Positions 29,001-37,404 of a DNA stretch of 64,000 bases are shown piece after piece. Below the pieces are notes generated by a model, which saw only the letters and a program-made list of their open reading frames with translations, ran no database searches and was not told the origin of the DNA. Position 1 is the first letter of the stretch. Every line of letters begins with the position of its first letter. Source of the DNA: a virus; the IMG/VR virus record IMGVR_UViG_3300042454_000021, positions 1 to 64,000 of that record, one strand, 5' to 3'. A program made the translations under genes and the position numbers.

Positions 29001-31111
29001 AAGAACTTAACAAACCAGCTAACGCTCCAGCTTTAGAATTCTATAAGTACATTAAACAACGTAATGAAGCTTATGAGAAGTTAGGATATATTAACTCAGC
29101 TCAGGCTCGTACATTCTTACCATTTGTAAGAAAGAGTTTAATGGAGAAAATTGTAATGGGTGGACAGATTAGATTAGGTGAAGATCTAATGAGAGCTGTT
29201 ACAGTAAGTGAGAGTGATATTGGCTTTGGTCAAATTGATCCTATCACTAAGGAGCCTATATATAATATCCCTAAGTATTTTACTAGAGCTACTGATGAAG
29301 AAGCAAGTGAGGACTTATTTAGAAATATGACTCTTTTAAATGAGATGGCTATTCGTTATGAATATTTATCAAATATTGAGGATCAGATGAGACTTATTGT
29401 TCGTGTAGAATCTAATAAAGAAGCTATCAAGACATCATACTTTGGTAAAACTATTTATAAAGAAGATGGTGATCCTGCTACTGTAGCTGACAATAGTGAT
29501 AACACTAAGCTTGTCAGGGATATGATGGAGGCCATTGTGTATGGACATAGATTTGTAGAGAACGAAAACTTTGATCAGTTATTAGGTGGACTTTCTGGAT
29601 TTGGTAAGAGAGCTAATAAAGTATTAGGTGTAAAAGTATTCTCTGAGAATTATGACAATGCTCAAATCTCAATGAATAAAGCATTGGGTTCATTGAATAA
29701 CTATTTCCAATTAAAGACATTAGGACTGAACCCTATCTCTGCACTATCCAACTTATTAGGAGGTTCGTTCCAGAGTTATATTAATGCTGGTACATACTTT
29801 ACTAAGTCACAGTTCTTAGCTAATGAGTTCTTGATGGCTGGTAGAATGAATGGTGCTGATTCTACAAAGTATCTTGGAGCTCTAGAATATTTCTTACCTC
29901 TTACAGAAAACTATAATCAAGAGATTGCTAGAAAACTATCTGTAGGATTAAATCCTGAAGGTGTTCAAGAAATCTTAATGAGCTTGATGAGAAAGTCTGA
30001 TCAATATGTACAGACAGTTAACTTCTTTAGCTATTTAGATAATGCTATTGTAATTGATGGTGAGGTAACAAATGCTAGAGAGTATCTTAGAAAGACTGAT
30101 AAGTATGCTAACATCTATAAAGTTAGTGCTACTGAAAGAGCTGAGCTTGAAAAGAATTTTGATAGTGAAGTAGAGAAGTTGGTTAATGAGAAAGGTGTAA
30201 TGAAACTTGCTACTATGGAGAATGGTAGTATGGTTATCCCTGGTATAGAAAGAAAGTCTGATAGTGTTATAGAGTTACGTAGAAAAGTTCAAGCTATCAC
30301 TAAAGATGCATTAGGTAACTTATCTGATGATGATGTTAGAAAGATTAACTTAAACATCTATGGAAAGTCATTCATGATCTTTAAGAACTGGATACCTCGT
30401 CTTATTGATGTACGTCTAGGTAACTTGAAATATAATTCTGCTACAGAAGCATATGAGTGGGGAAGAAGTAGAATGGTAATGCGTGTTCTTAGTGATGGAT
30501 TAATTCCAGCAATGGGAAGATTCATGGACATTGTACAAGGTAATGAAGCAGGTATTGAATACATGCGTGAGATGTTTGAAAAGAAAGCTGCTGAATATAA
30601 GAAAGATACAGGTAAAGTTTTACAAATGACTGAAGCTGAGTTCATGGACTTAGTTAGAAAGAACATTAAAGATCAAGCAACTGACGTTGCATTCTATCTT
30701 ACATTAACTTCAATCTTCTTAGGACTTAAAGCTGCAGCACCAGATGACGATGATGATAAAGCTACACAGAACCAATATAAGTTTATGTTACGTGTTGTAG
30801 ATAAGGTGAAGGATGAGATTGCATACTTCTATAATCCTACATCATTAGTGAACTTAACTAAGTCTGGTATCTTCCCATCTTTATCATTGTATGATAACTT
30901 TATCAAGATGTTTAAGAACTTTGGTTTAGAGATGTATTATTTAGGTACAGATGACATTAAAGCAGCAGATAAAAATCAGGTGACTAAGTATTTCTTGAAA
31001 GGCTTCCCTGTATTATATGAGTTTGATATCCCTATATTATTATTCTTTCCTGATGTAGCTAAAGACTTAGGAATGAAAGCTCAGTCTGAAGCCAAACCAA
31101 TGGGACTATAA
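26093..31111 (+). CDS. Giant virion protein with PD-(D/E)XK nuclease-like domain
   Basis: A 1672-residue partner of the RNA polymerase, starting 5 bases after its stop. Residues about 490-545 show a RecB/Cas4-like nuclease pattern: GKVD with D497, ILDWK with D511 and K513, and a QxxxY motif (Q536, Y540). Near residue 205 the sequence EEAMHF looks like a zincin HEXXH whose first His is replaced by Glu. The middle is helical with many Lys/Glu. The last 150 residues hold a hydrophobic helix (TLTSIFLGLKAAAP) and a hydrophobic end (IPILLFFP). It is probably packaged and ejected with the polymerase. Whether the nuclease processes host or phage DNA is unknown. Confidence 0.65.
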   Translation: MAQVCSVGIDRVVTQVTQDKPWFKYTSDNNFIEVLVSPKNKINESNIAVVSRKVAAKLNSSINSTLDIGQVFYPYRRDGKDGVLIAPSKTQLELLNSEDSKEREVLQAKVIEEESRSLQQKEMERGDYTEDDRGEFFQFSQSATIGSTASNETVDLMKDFLNRIGVKIQTLEKLQVNGTMQDANGVANIMQRLVQVVQGKENVALVEEAMHFAVEIIEQRNPALFNKLLKEINSYAIFNDVVAEYGNNPNYQTADGKPDIRKLKKEAIGKVLAESVINKNEGLTEKPELLAKVESWWQQIINALKSIFLESGFDQASMQVLSGEFEGTVDDLRAEEGDIYLQQATTKQDQIINKLLEVSNSIDETDTGYAINGVKVARRVTELVKDWYSNRFADKDLTKSEFQQAVDDLKAEKGTAGHNDIEWMLKNHFLADDRTLLPKDQRPSDAGYVSQLDPNNRIPYNLLKVNLEERLKSFGPGTKFLAETIVYNNKDLAGKVDFIAVTPEGKVSILDWKFMDLNLQQYKDVPWYKVNAWRQQMKLYKNILQNTYGVASEDFDQTRMIPIKAIYTDTDYKNEVKPRLTGLQIGDVDVKAEENAYLLPVGLETEKTGIKKLDALIEKLNKVYQTISEKKAAPGMKAEKARQLNALYDAIRQLQVRQNIKPLLHQAKVLNVEIERIISDYNNIFKGKDPKSFTRQEKNDFADRILAFEDSLKVYETLSTDLKSVFRGQLSEEDAETLKDIIKTSDSAKDLASDLEDVSKEFATDIIAKSQNVLDFLNPEKVVRGFSRWFGSTSTIQLKATELLYKLANTAFANAAQDTIEQGKILQSLKTGYDKWAKGKGLNNKNYFDILKKKGKNELIDEFNPEFYSQLKSKTTGAAKENKDHKWVIDNIDVTEYNKFLSEQKEKEYTRIKDKARFGTQEENDKAIAREINDINQLYNTSTTTSPGWLLYDYVKKYPKREKWESSEWKELNKPANAPALEFYKYIKQRNEAYEKLGYINSAQARTFLPFVRKSLMEKIVMGGQIRLGEDLMRAVTVSESDIGFGQIDPITKEPIYNIPKYFTRATDEEASEDLFRNMTLLNEMAIRYEYLSNIEDQMRLIVRVESNKEAIKTSYFGKTIYKEDGDPATVADNSDNTKLVRDMMEAIVYGHRFVENENFDQLLGGLSGFGKRANKVLGVKVFSENYDNAQISMNKALGSLNNYFQLKTLGLNPISALSNLLGGSFQSYINAGTYFTKSQFLANEFLMAGRMNGADSTKYLGALEYFLPLTENYNQEIARKLSVGLNPEGVQEILMSLMRKSDQYVQTVNFFSYLDNAIVIDGEVTNAREYLRKTDKYANIYKVSATERAELEKNFDSEVEKLVNEKGVMKLATMENGSMVIPGIERKSDSVIELRRKVQAITKDALGNLSDDDVRKINLNIYGKSFMIFKNWIPRLIDVRLGNLKYNSATEAYEWGRSRMVMRVLSDGLIPAMGRFMDIVQGNEAGIEYMREMFEKKAAEYKKDTGKVLQMTEAEFMDLVRKNIKDQATDVAFYLTLTSIFLGLKAAAPDDDDDKATQNQYKFMLRVVDKVKDEIAYFYNPTSLVNLTKSGIFPSLSLYDNFIKMFKNFGLEMYYLGTDDIKAADKNQVTKYFLKGFPVLYEFDIPILLFFPDVAKDLGMKAQSEAKPMGL

Positions 31112-31121
31112 TTGCTATATT

Positions 31122-31146
31122 ATGCAGTATAGTTTTATTACTGCAT
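31122..31146 (+). terminator. Hairpin after the giant virion operon
   Basis: Perfect 8-bp inverted repeat ATGCAGTA / TACTGCAT with a 9-base loop, 11 bases after the stop at 31111. It lacks a U-tract, so termination is possible but not certain. Confidence 0.45.
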
Positions 31147-31175
31147 GTAACAACTAAAATTATTTAACTATTTTT

Positions 31176-31212
31176 GCTAGTATGAGGTTATACCCTTTAA
31201 CCTCCTACTAGC
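31176..31212 (+). terminator. Long hairpin upstream of the collagen-like fibre gene
   Basis: GCTAGTA-T-GAGGTTA pairs with TAACCTC-C-TACTAGC, with one mismatch and a 7-base loop. A TATTTTTG box overlaps its left edge (31169-31176) without a clear TTG partner. This may terminate the virion operon or protect the 5' end of the fibre mRNA. Confidence 0.5.
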
Positions 31213-31239
31213 TATAGACATTTATAACAATATCATATT

Positions 31240-34200
31240 ATGGACATAATTTGCTCCACTGGCGAATGCCCTGTTATATTAGATGCTCAATGCGTATTTT
31301 ACGAAGGAGCTAACCTGGTATGCACTGGTATTAATACTAACGATAATCTACAAACTGTAATACAGAAGTTAGATGCAAAAGTCTGTGAAGCCATAGGTGG
31401 AACAGGTACGTCTGGTACATCTGGTTCTAGTGGTTCTTCTGGATCTTCTGGTTCTAGTGGACAACGAGGTTCTACTGGTACAAATGGTACTTCAGGAAGC
31501 AATGGACGTAATGGAACTAATGGAACTTCAGGTTCTAGTGGACGTACAGGAACAGATGGAAGTAGTGGATCTAGTGGAACGTCAGGAAGTTCAGGTCGTG
31601 CTGGTTCTTCAGGTACCTCTGGATCTAGTGGTACTAGTGGAAGTAGTGGACGTAATGGTACGAAAGGTACATCTGGTAGCTCAGGAACAAGTGCTACATC
31701 AGGAACATCTGCAAGCTCAGGAAGCTCAGGAAGTTCTGGATCGTCTGGTAGTTCAGGAGCATCTGGAGATAGATATAGAGCATCTTCAACAAGTGAATTA
31801 ACATTAGGAGATGGTGGTACAATTACTGTTGAGCCTGGTTTATCATTTACAGAAGCACAACAAATTGTTATAACATACAATTATTTAAATTATCAAATTG
31901 CTCAGGTAATTAGTTATGTTCCAGCTACTGGAGAATTAACATTTAACGCTCCTTCTACTGTTGTAGGATCTGGAACATATTCAGTTTGGGCTGTAAACTT
32001 ACAAGGAGCAGCAGGAGGAGATGGTTCTTCAGGTACTAGTGGTTCAAGTGGTACGTCTGCTACAGCAGGTACATCAGGATCAAGTGGTTCAAGTGCTAGC
32101 TCAGGTACATCAGCTACAGCAGGAACAAATGGTACAGATGGTTCTAATGGAACATCTGGTACAGCTGGCACCAGTGGTACAGATGGATCAAATGGAACCT
32201 CAGCAACATCAGGCACAGCAGGAACTTCTGCCACTGCAGGTACATCTGGGTCTAGTGGTACATCAGGAACAGCTGGAACAGATGGTTCGAGTGGTACAAG
32301 CGCAGCAGATGGTACTATGGGTACATCAGGTACTTCTGGTAGAGATGCTACTGCTGGTACGTCAGGACGTGATGCAACGTCTGGTATTGATGGAACTAGT
32401 GGTACATCAGCTTCAAGTGGAACTTCTGGTTCTAATGGAACTAATGGATCTTCAGCTAGTTCTGGAGAAAGTGGAACATCAGGAACAAATGGTTCAAGTG
32501 GAACAACAGGAACTGATGGATCTAGTGGAACGAATGGTTCTTCTGGAACTGATGGGTCTTCAGGTACATCAGGTACGACAGGTACAGATGGATCTTCTGG
32601 CACTAGTGCAACATCTGGAACTACAGGAACTTCAGGTACATCTGCTTCTTCAGGAACTTCAGGAACCTCAGGAACAAATGGAACGTCTGGAACTACAGGA
32701 ACTGATGGTAGTTCTGGTACTTCAGCTAGTTCAGGTAGCTCAGGTACAACAGGAACTGATGGTTCAAGTGGCACAAGTGGACAAGATGCAACAGCAGGAA
32801 CATCAGGTTCTTCAGGTACTTCAGGTACTGCAGGAACATCAGCCACAGCTGGAACATCTGGATCTAGTGGAGCATCAGGTATATCAGGTGGACAGTTATA
32901 TTACTTAAATCTATCTGATACAACTATTAGCCCATTTGGATCTCCTACATATAAAGAATGGAGCCCAACCCCTTCAGGTGCTACTGAATCAACAGCAACA
33001 GTTACAGCTGGTAGTACTGCTACAGTTACTCTTGGAACCTTTGCTACAAATAGTGGAGTTCCTGGGATAACACAAATTCCTGGTGGTGTATGGGCATATT
33101 ATTTACATATAATGGCTAACCAAGCTTCAGCTAATGCTGAGGTGTATGTAGAGGTTTATAAATATACAATTGGTGCAGTATCAACATTATTGTTTACAAC
33201 AAACACAGCGTTCGTTAACTTTAATAATATTGTTCCTATACAAGTGTACACAGATGCATTCTATATAGGAGATGATGTAGTGGCTACAGATCGTTTATAT
33301 GCTATTGTTAAAATAGCTAATCTAGAAACATCATCTGTAGACTATACACTATATACAGAAGGAAGTGCTAACTATTCATATTCGCAAACTACATTCAATG
33401 CTCCTTCAGGAACATCTGGAACCTCTGGTGTAAATGCAACAGCAGGTACAAGTGGGCAAGATGCAACATCTGGTACTTCAGGAGTTAACGCAACTGCTGG
33501 TACAAGTGGTTCATCAGGTACATCAGGAGGAACAGGTGTTAATGGAACTAGTGGAACAACTGGTACTAGTGGATCAAGTGCTACTAGTGGAACTAGTGGT
33601 AGCAGCGCTTCTTCAGGAACGAGTGCATCTTCTGGAAGTTCTGGAACATCTGGTGCTACAGGAGCTAATGGTTCTTCAGGAACATCAGGAGCTAATGGCG
33701 CTTCAGGTGCTGTTGGATCTTCTGGAACTTCAGGATCTAGTGGTTTATCTAGAACAGCTGGTACATCAGGTGCCAATGGTGCTACAGGACCAACTGGACC
33801 TACTGGCCCAACAGGACCTTCAGGTACATCTAACGTGTACGCTACTGCAATGAACCAATACGTTAATACGAATAGTAACCCTACGTTTGGTACTATCTAT
33901 GCAACTGGTGAGGTGTATGCATATTATTCTGATGATCGTTTAAAGGATCGTGTTGGCGATATCAAGAACGCTACTGATAAGATTATGTCTCTAGATGCAT
34001 TCTATTATTTAGCTAATGAACTTGCTAAACAATTTGGATATAATGATAATAAGATTGAAGTAGGTTTATCTGCACAACAAATAAAAGCTGTAATGCCTGA
34101 GACTATAAACTTAGCTCCTTTTGATAGGAATCAAGATACAGGAGAATCTTTATCAGGTGAAAATTATATTACTGTTAATTACGCAAAATTAGTAACTTTG

Positions 34201-34257
34201 TTAGTAGCTGGTTTTAAAGAACAGCAAAAAGAAATTGAGGAATTAAAACGTAAATAG
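31240..34257 (+). CDS. Collagen-like tail fibre with S74 chaperone domain
   Basis: A 1005-residue fibre. A Cys-containing N-terminal region (residues 1-50, probably virion attachment) is followed by Gly-X-Y repeats dominated by GTS, GSS, GTD, GTN and GSN, broken by beta domains at about 180-260 and 550-720. Proline is nearly absent from the repeats except a GPT run near 850-860. The C-terminal 110 residues form an intramolecular chaperone (Peptidase_S74) with YYSDDRLK at 895-902, where self-cleavage is expected before the second residue of SD, and end in a trimerising coiled coil (EQQKEIEELKRK). This is a host-recognition fibre. The very high Ser/Thr content makes it a plausible target of the adjacent glycosyltransferases. 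Confidence 0.85.
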   Translation: MDIICSTGECPVILDAQCVFYEGANLVCTGINTNDNLQTVIQKLDAKVCEAIGGTGTSGTSGSSGSSGSSGSSGQRGSTGTNGTSGSNGRNGTNGTSGSSGRTGTDGSSGSSGTSGSSGRAGSSGTSGSSGTSGSSGRNGTKGTSGSSGTSATSGTSASSGSSGSSGSSGSSGASGDRYRASSTSELTLGDGGTITVEPGLSFTEAQQIVITYNYLNYQIAQVISYVPATGELTFNAPSTVVGSGTYSVWAVNLQGAAGGDGSSGTSGSSGTSATAGTSGSSGSSASSGTSATAGTNGTDGSNGTSGTAGTSGTDGSNGTSATSGTAGTSATAGTSGSSGTSGTAGTDGSSGTSAADGTMGTSGTSGRDATAGTSGRDATSGIDGTSGTSASSGTSGSNGTNGSSASSGESGTSGTNGSSGTTGTDGSSGTNGSSGTDGSSGTSGTTGTDGSSGTSATSGTTGTSGTSASSGTSGTSGTNGTSGTTGTDGSSGTSASSGSSGTTGTDGSSGTSGQDATAGTSGSSGTSGTAGTSATAGTSGSSGASGISGGQLYYLNLSDTTISPFGSPTYKEWSPTPSGATESTATVTAGSTATVTLGTFATNSGVPGITQIPGGVWAYYLHIMANQASANAEVYVEVYKYTIGAVSTLLFTTNTAFVNFNNIVPIQVYTDAFYIGDDVVATDRLYAIVKIANLETSSVDYTLYTEGSANYSYSQTTFNAPSGTSGTSGVNATAGTSGQDATSGTSGVNATAGTSGSSGTSGGTGVNGTSGTTGTSGSSATSGTSGSSASSGTSASSGSSGTSGATGANGSSGTSGANGASGAVGSSGTSGSSGLSRTAGTSGANGATGPTGPTGPTGPSGTSNVYATAMNQYVNTNSNPTFGTIYATGEVYAYYSDDRLKDRVGDIKNATDKIMSLDAFYYLANELAKQFGYNDNKIEVGLSAQQIKAVMPETINLAPFDRNQDTGESLSGENYITVNYAKLVTLLVAGFKEQQKEIEELKRK
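31402..33830 (+). repeat. Gly-X-Y collagen-like repeat blocks
   Basis: Three blocks of GGN-centred triplets (about 31402-31770, 32020-32890 and 33403-33830) encode Gly-Ser/Thr/Asp/Asn/Ala-X repeats. Codons for Ser and Thr are mixed, so DNA identity between repeats is imperfect. The blocks produce long proline-rich antisense and out-of-frame open frames that are artefacts. Confidence 0.9.
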
Positions 34258-34259
34258 TT

Positions 34260-35258
34260 ATGACAATACCAAGTTCAGGTACCTTATCTATAGGTATGAT
34301 ACGAAATGAGCTATCTGCAATCAATGGTAGTTATGCATTAGGATCATTAAGTGTAACTGCAGGAAAAGCTGCTCCACATGCTATGGGAGAATTCTATGGC
34401 TATCAATTTTTTTGGACAACCAATGTTGTCGCTATTGTTGCTGGTGGAGGTGGAGGTGGATTTTATGCTGGTGGTGGTGGAGGAGGTGGAGGAGTAATTA
34501 GAAATGTTAATGTAACTATGTATCGTAATGTTAACTATACATTTACTGTAGGTGGAGGTGGTGGAGGTGATAGTACTTATGGAGGCAATGGTGGTAATGG
34601 AGGTAACTCAAACGCATTAGGATATACAGCAACTGGTGGTGGTGGAGGTGGAAGTCGTATTTCAGGAACTCAAAGTAATCCAGATCCCACAAACGCAGGA
34701 CAACCTGGAGGTAGTGGTGGTGGGGGTGGAGGAGCTCCAGGCAATGCTTCAGGTGGTGGTACTGGGAATCAAGGATTTCCTGGTAGTACAGCAATTGAAC
34801 CATATGGAGGAGCAGGAGGAGGAGCAGGAGGAAATCCTATTGTTAATGCATGGGGTTGTCCTTTAAGAGGAGGAACATCAGTCTCTGTTCCTGGTAGATC
34901 ATATGCTGGAGGTGGTGGAGGTGGAACTTGGTTAAGTGAAGAACTTACTCCTGGAGTATTTCTTGAACAAGGTGGTGAAACTGGAGGTGGAAGAGGTGGT
35001 GGTGGTCAACCTGGTGTTAATCTTCAATTTGCTACTGCAGGATCAAACACAGAAGGTGGTGGTGGTGGAGGAGGTGGAAATTTCCTTTTTGGACCTGGTG
35101 GATCATATGGTTTTGGAGCTAGTGGAGGTTCAGGTCAAATTAGAATCAGATACCCACTTCCACAAAAGATGAATGCTGGAACTGGATGGAATGGTGGAGA
35201 TGGTTATTTCTATCATGAAGTAAATGGAACAACTAACTTTACAACTTACGCAGGATAA
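34260..35258 (+). CDS. Polyglycine-rich tail tip adhesin-like protein
   Basis: A 332-residue protein. The N-terminal 45 residues (MTIPSSGTLSIGMIRNEL) look like a phage tail-protein attachment motif. It is followed by a hydrophobic strand and many poly-Gly runs (GGGGGGFYAGGGGGGGG and others) separated by short loops, as in the polyglycine-sandwich distal adhesins of the gp38 type in T4-like phages (for example S16). Loops between Gly runs would carry receptor specificity. It starts two bases after the collagen-like fibre gene, fitting a fibre-tip role. The gp38-like fold is inferred from composition. Confidence 0.6.
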   Translation: MTIPSSGTLSIGMIRNELSAINGSYALGSLSVTAGKAAPHAMGEFYGYQFFWTTNVVAIVAGGGGGGFYAGGGGGGGGVIRNVNVTMYRNVNYTFTVGGGGGGDSTYGGNGGNGGNSNALGYTATGGGGGGSRISGTQSNPDPTNAGQPGGSGGGGGGAPGNASGGGTGNQGFPGSTAIEPYGGAGGGAGGNPIVNAWGCPLRGGTSVSVPGRSYAGGGGGGTWLSEELTPGVFLEQGGETGGGRGGGGQPGVNLQFATAGSNTEGGGGGGGGNFLFGPGGSYGFGASGGSGQIRIRYPLPQKMNAGTGWNGGDGYFYHEVNGTTNFTTYAG

Positions 35259-35262
35259 CATT

Positions 35263-35748
35263 ATGGCACATTTTGCAGAAATTGACGAAGAAACATACAA
35301 GGTTTTAAATGTAATAGTTGTACCAGATGAACAAGAACATAGGGGACAAGAATATTTAGCTGAAGATTGTAGGTTAGGTGGTATGTGGGTTCAAACATCA
35401 TATAATACAAGGTGTGGAGTTCATTATAAACCTAACTCATTTGAGCCTAGTGGTAAACCAGCATTTAGAAAAAACTATGCTAAGATAGGAGGATACTATG
35501 ATCCAATAGCTGATGGATTTTATTCAGAAAAGCCTGTAGACAATCCATCATTTATATTGGATCCTGATACATTTATTTGGGTACCTCCTGTTCCCTTTCC
35601 AAAAAAATTACCTGAAGGTTTAGATCAATTTAGTAATTATGCTTATATTTGGGACGAATCTCAACTACAGTGGTTTTTAGTAAAATCAGAATCATTTGGA
35701 TTTGAAAATGAGTATCTTAAAAATAAATTTGAAAAATCAAATATATAA
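35263..35748 (+). CDS. Small tail-associated protein (marine-phage type)
   Basis: About 161 residues beginning MAHFAEIDEETYKVLNV. I chose the ATG at 35263 because the longer frame from 35224 lies inside the upstream gene. Conserved-looking parts are GGMWVQTSYNTR and the C-terminal region with repeated Trp/Pro (IWVPPVPFP). Proteins that start MAHFA and carry this Trp-rich layout are common near fibre genes in marine myoviruses and related phages; their function is not known. A promoter-like element for the next gene lies inside its 3' end. Confidence 0.6.
   Translation: MAHFAEIDEETYKVLNVIVVPDEQEHRGQEYLAEDCRLGGMWVQTSYNTRCGVHYKPNSFEPSGKPAFRKNYAKIGGYYDPIADGFYSEKPVDNPSFILDPDTFIWVPPVPFPKKLPEGLDQFSNYAYIWDESQLQWFLVKSESFGFENEYLKNKFEKSNI
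35702..35731 (+). promoter_or_regulatory. Bacteroidota-type promoter before the halogenase gene
   Basis: TTG at 35702-35704 and TAAATTTG at 35724-35731 are separated by 19 bases. The element lies inside the end of the upstream gene and 44 bases before the ATG at 35776, so it would start an operon of modification enzymes. Confidence 0.55.
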
Positions 35749-35750
35749 GA

Positions 35751-35766
35751 TAAATTAAACCAACAA
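35751..35766 (+). promoter_or_regulatory. Shared leader motif, copy 1
   Basis: TAAATTAAACCAACAA precedes the halogenase start by 9 bases. The identical 16-mer occurs at 53192-53207 before the glycosyltransferase at 53212, and its AAACCAACAAA core precedes the minus-strand methyltransferase start at 46775. Function is unknown; a translation enhancer or regulator site is possible. Confidence 0.45.
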
Positions 35767-35775
35767 ACTAAATAT

Positions 35776-37401
35776 ATGGAAAATGAAGAACAAATTGGAC
35801 CTATGGGTCCATTAGATTCTTTACATGAACAAAGTAAAGAAACAACATTTAACTTTGTAATTGTAGGAGGAGGTACAGCAGGATGGATGACTGCATTGTT
35901 CTTAAAAAAATATTATCCTTGGACAAATGTTACAGTATTAGCTAGTGCTGAAATTGGCATTTTAGGAGCTGGAGAAGGAACGACTCCTCACTTTATCAGT
36001 TTTATGGATCACATAGGTATCCCTGCTTCTGATATTGTAAAGCATGCAAAAGGAACGATTAAGAGTGGTATTAAATTTACTAATTGGAATGGAGATGATT
36101 CCTCATACTTTCATCCATTTTTTGAAAATTTAAATATAAATGTATTTAGAACAAACGATGCAACTAATTCTAATGGTGGAGGTCCCTCTACTTTAGTTTT
36201 AGAAAATATTTCTAAAGGTGAATCATTAGATGATATTTTATTTAGTGCTAATTCATCAAAAAGAAATCTAGTTAACTTTTCTCCATCTATAAATATAGGC
36301 AATAAGGATAAAAATCCAATCAGCCATTTTGATTCATTATCTACTTTTGGTATGCACTTTGATGCTAGGCTATTAGCCAAACATCTAAAGAAGACTGCTA
36401 TGTATGCTGGAGTTAAATATGTTGAGTCTGAACTTGATGAAGTTATAACTAACGAAGAAGATGGATCGATAAAACAAATTAAAACAAAACGTGGTGATAC
36501 ATTGCCTTCTAATTTTGTATTTGATTGTAGTGGATTTAATAGACTGATTATTGGTAAGCATTTTAATAGTGAATGGGAATCCTATTCAGATAGTTTACCA
36601 ATGAAGCGAGCTCTTCCATTTGTTATTCCTAATGAAACTAGTGATGTACCTCCATACACTGAATCAATAGCATTGAAATATGGTTGGATGTGGAGGATAC
36701 CTGTCGATGGTCGTTTTGGTTGTGGGTATGTTTTTGATTCTGATTTTATTTCAGATGAACAAGCAATGGATGAGATCAAAGAACAGTTTGGAAATGATAT
36801 AGAGTTTGGAAAACCATTTACATATGAAGCTGGACGATATAAAGAAACATGGATTAAGAACTGTATAGCTATTGGATTATCATCTGGATTCATTGAACCA
36901 TTAGAAGCTACATCTATATGGACTATTATTACAGCATTGAATGAATACCTTGTTAATAATTTAGGAGCTATAGCTAAAAATAAGTTCTATATTGATAGAT
37001 TTAACAATCAGATTAATAAGTTTCATGATGATACTAAAGATTTTATTTATCTACATTATTTAACAAAACGAGAAGACTCTGAGTTTTGGAAAACATTTAA
37101 AGAGAAAAATAAAATCACTGATAATATTAAAAAATATTTAGAGGAGTGCAAAGAAACTATACCTAACTCTAAGTTCTTGTCAACAATAAACAGTGCATAC
37201 GATATAACTAGTTTTCATGTAATAACAAATGGACTAGGTTTATTCAATCGTCAAAAAGCATTTGAACTTTTAGAAGCTAGTAGAAGTGATATTCGTAGAG
37301 AAGAATTCTTTACAAATACCATTAGCTTTAAAAGAAACGTGTTGTTAAATCTAACAACATTGCAAGATCATAATGAATTCTTACAATATCTAAAGATGTA
37401 A
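35776..37401 (+). CDS. Flavin-dependent tryptophan-halogenase-like enzyme
   Basis: A 541-residue flavoprotein. GGGTAGW at 31-37 is the FAD-binding loop. GAGEGTTP near 65-72, KSGIKFTNW with K96 (aligned by eye with the catalytic Lys79 of PrnA/RebH) and WMWRIP at 304-309 are hallmarks of flavin-dependent halogenases, which use FADH2, oxygen and halide to make hypohalous acid. EPLEAT at about 374-379 keeps the catalytic Glu (E377), but the Ser next to it in PrnA is Ala here, so halogenation is not certain. No flavin reductase is nearby. It heads a gene block with five Fe/2OG oxygenases. Substrate unknown; peptide-bound tryptophan in a virion protein is one possibility. Confidence 0.85.
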   Translation: MENEEQIGPMGPLDSLHEQSKETTFNFVIVGGGTAGWMTALFLKKYYPWTNVTVLASAEIGILGAGEGTTPHFISFMDHIGIPASDIVKHAKGTIKSGIKFTNWNGDDSSYFHPFFENLNINVFRTNDATNSNGGGPSTLVLENISKGESLDDILFSANSSKRNLVNFSPSINIGNKDKNPISHFDSLSTFGMHFDARLLAKHLKKTAMYAGVKYVESELDEVITNEEDGSIKQIKTKRGDTLPSNFVFDCSGFNRLIIGKHFNSEWESYSDSLPMKRALPFVIPNETSDVPPYTESIALKYGWMWRIPVDGRFGCGYVFDSDFISDEQAMDEIKEQFGNDIEFGKPFTYEAGRYKETWIKNCIAIGLSSGFIEPLEATSIWTIITALNEYLVNNLGAIAKNKFYIDRFNNQINKFHDDTKDFIYLHYLTKREDSEFWKTFKEKNKITDNIKKYLEECKETIPNSKFLSTINSAYDITSFHVITNGLGLFNRQKAFELLEASRSDIRREEFFTNTISFKRNVLLNLTTLQDHNEFLQYLKM

Positions 37402-37404
37402 CTT

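Noticed and set aside
31299-32846. Long minus-strand open frames of 193 and 310 codons rich in Val-Pro-Glu/Asp, and long plus-strand frames rich in Gln/Val/Leu over the same DNA
   Set aside because: They are the complement and frame shadows of the Gly-Ser/Thr repeats, which lack stops in several frames. They have no independent start context.
31402-33830. CRISPR-like array
   Set aside because: Repeats are 9-base codon triplets inside a coding sequence, with no constant repeat and spacer pattern.
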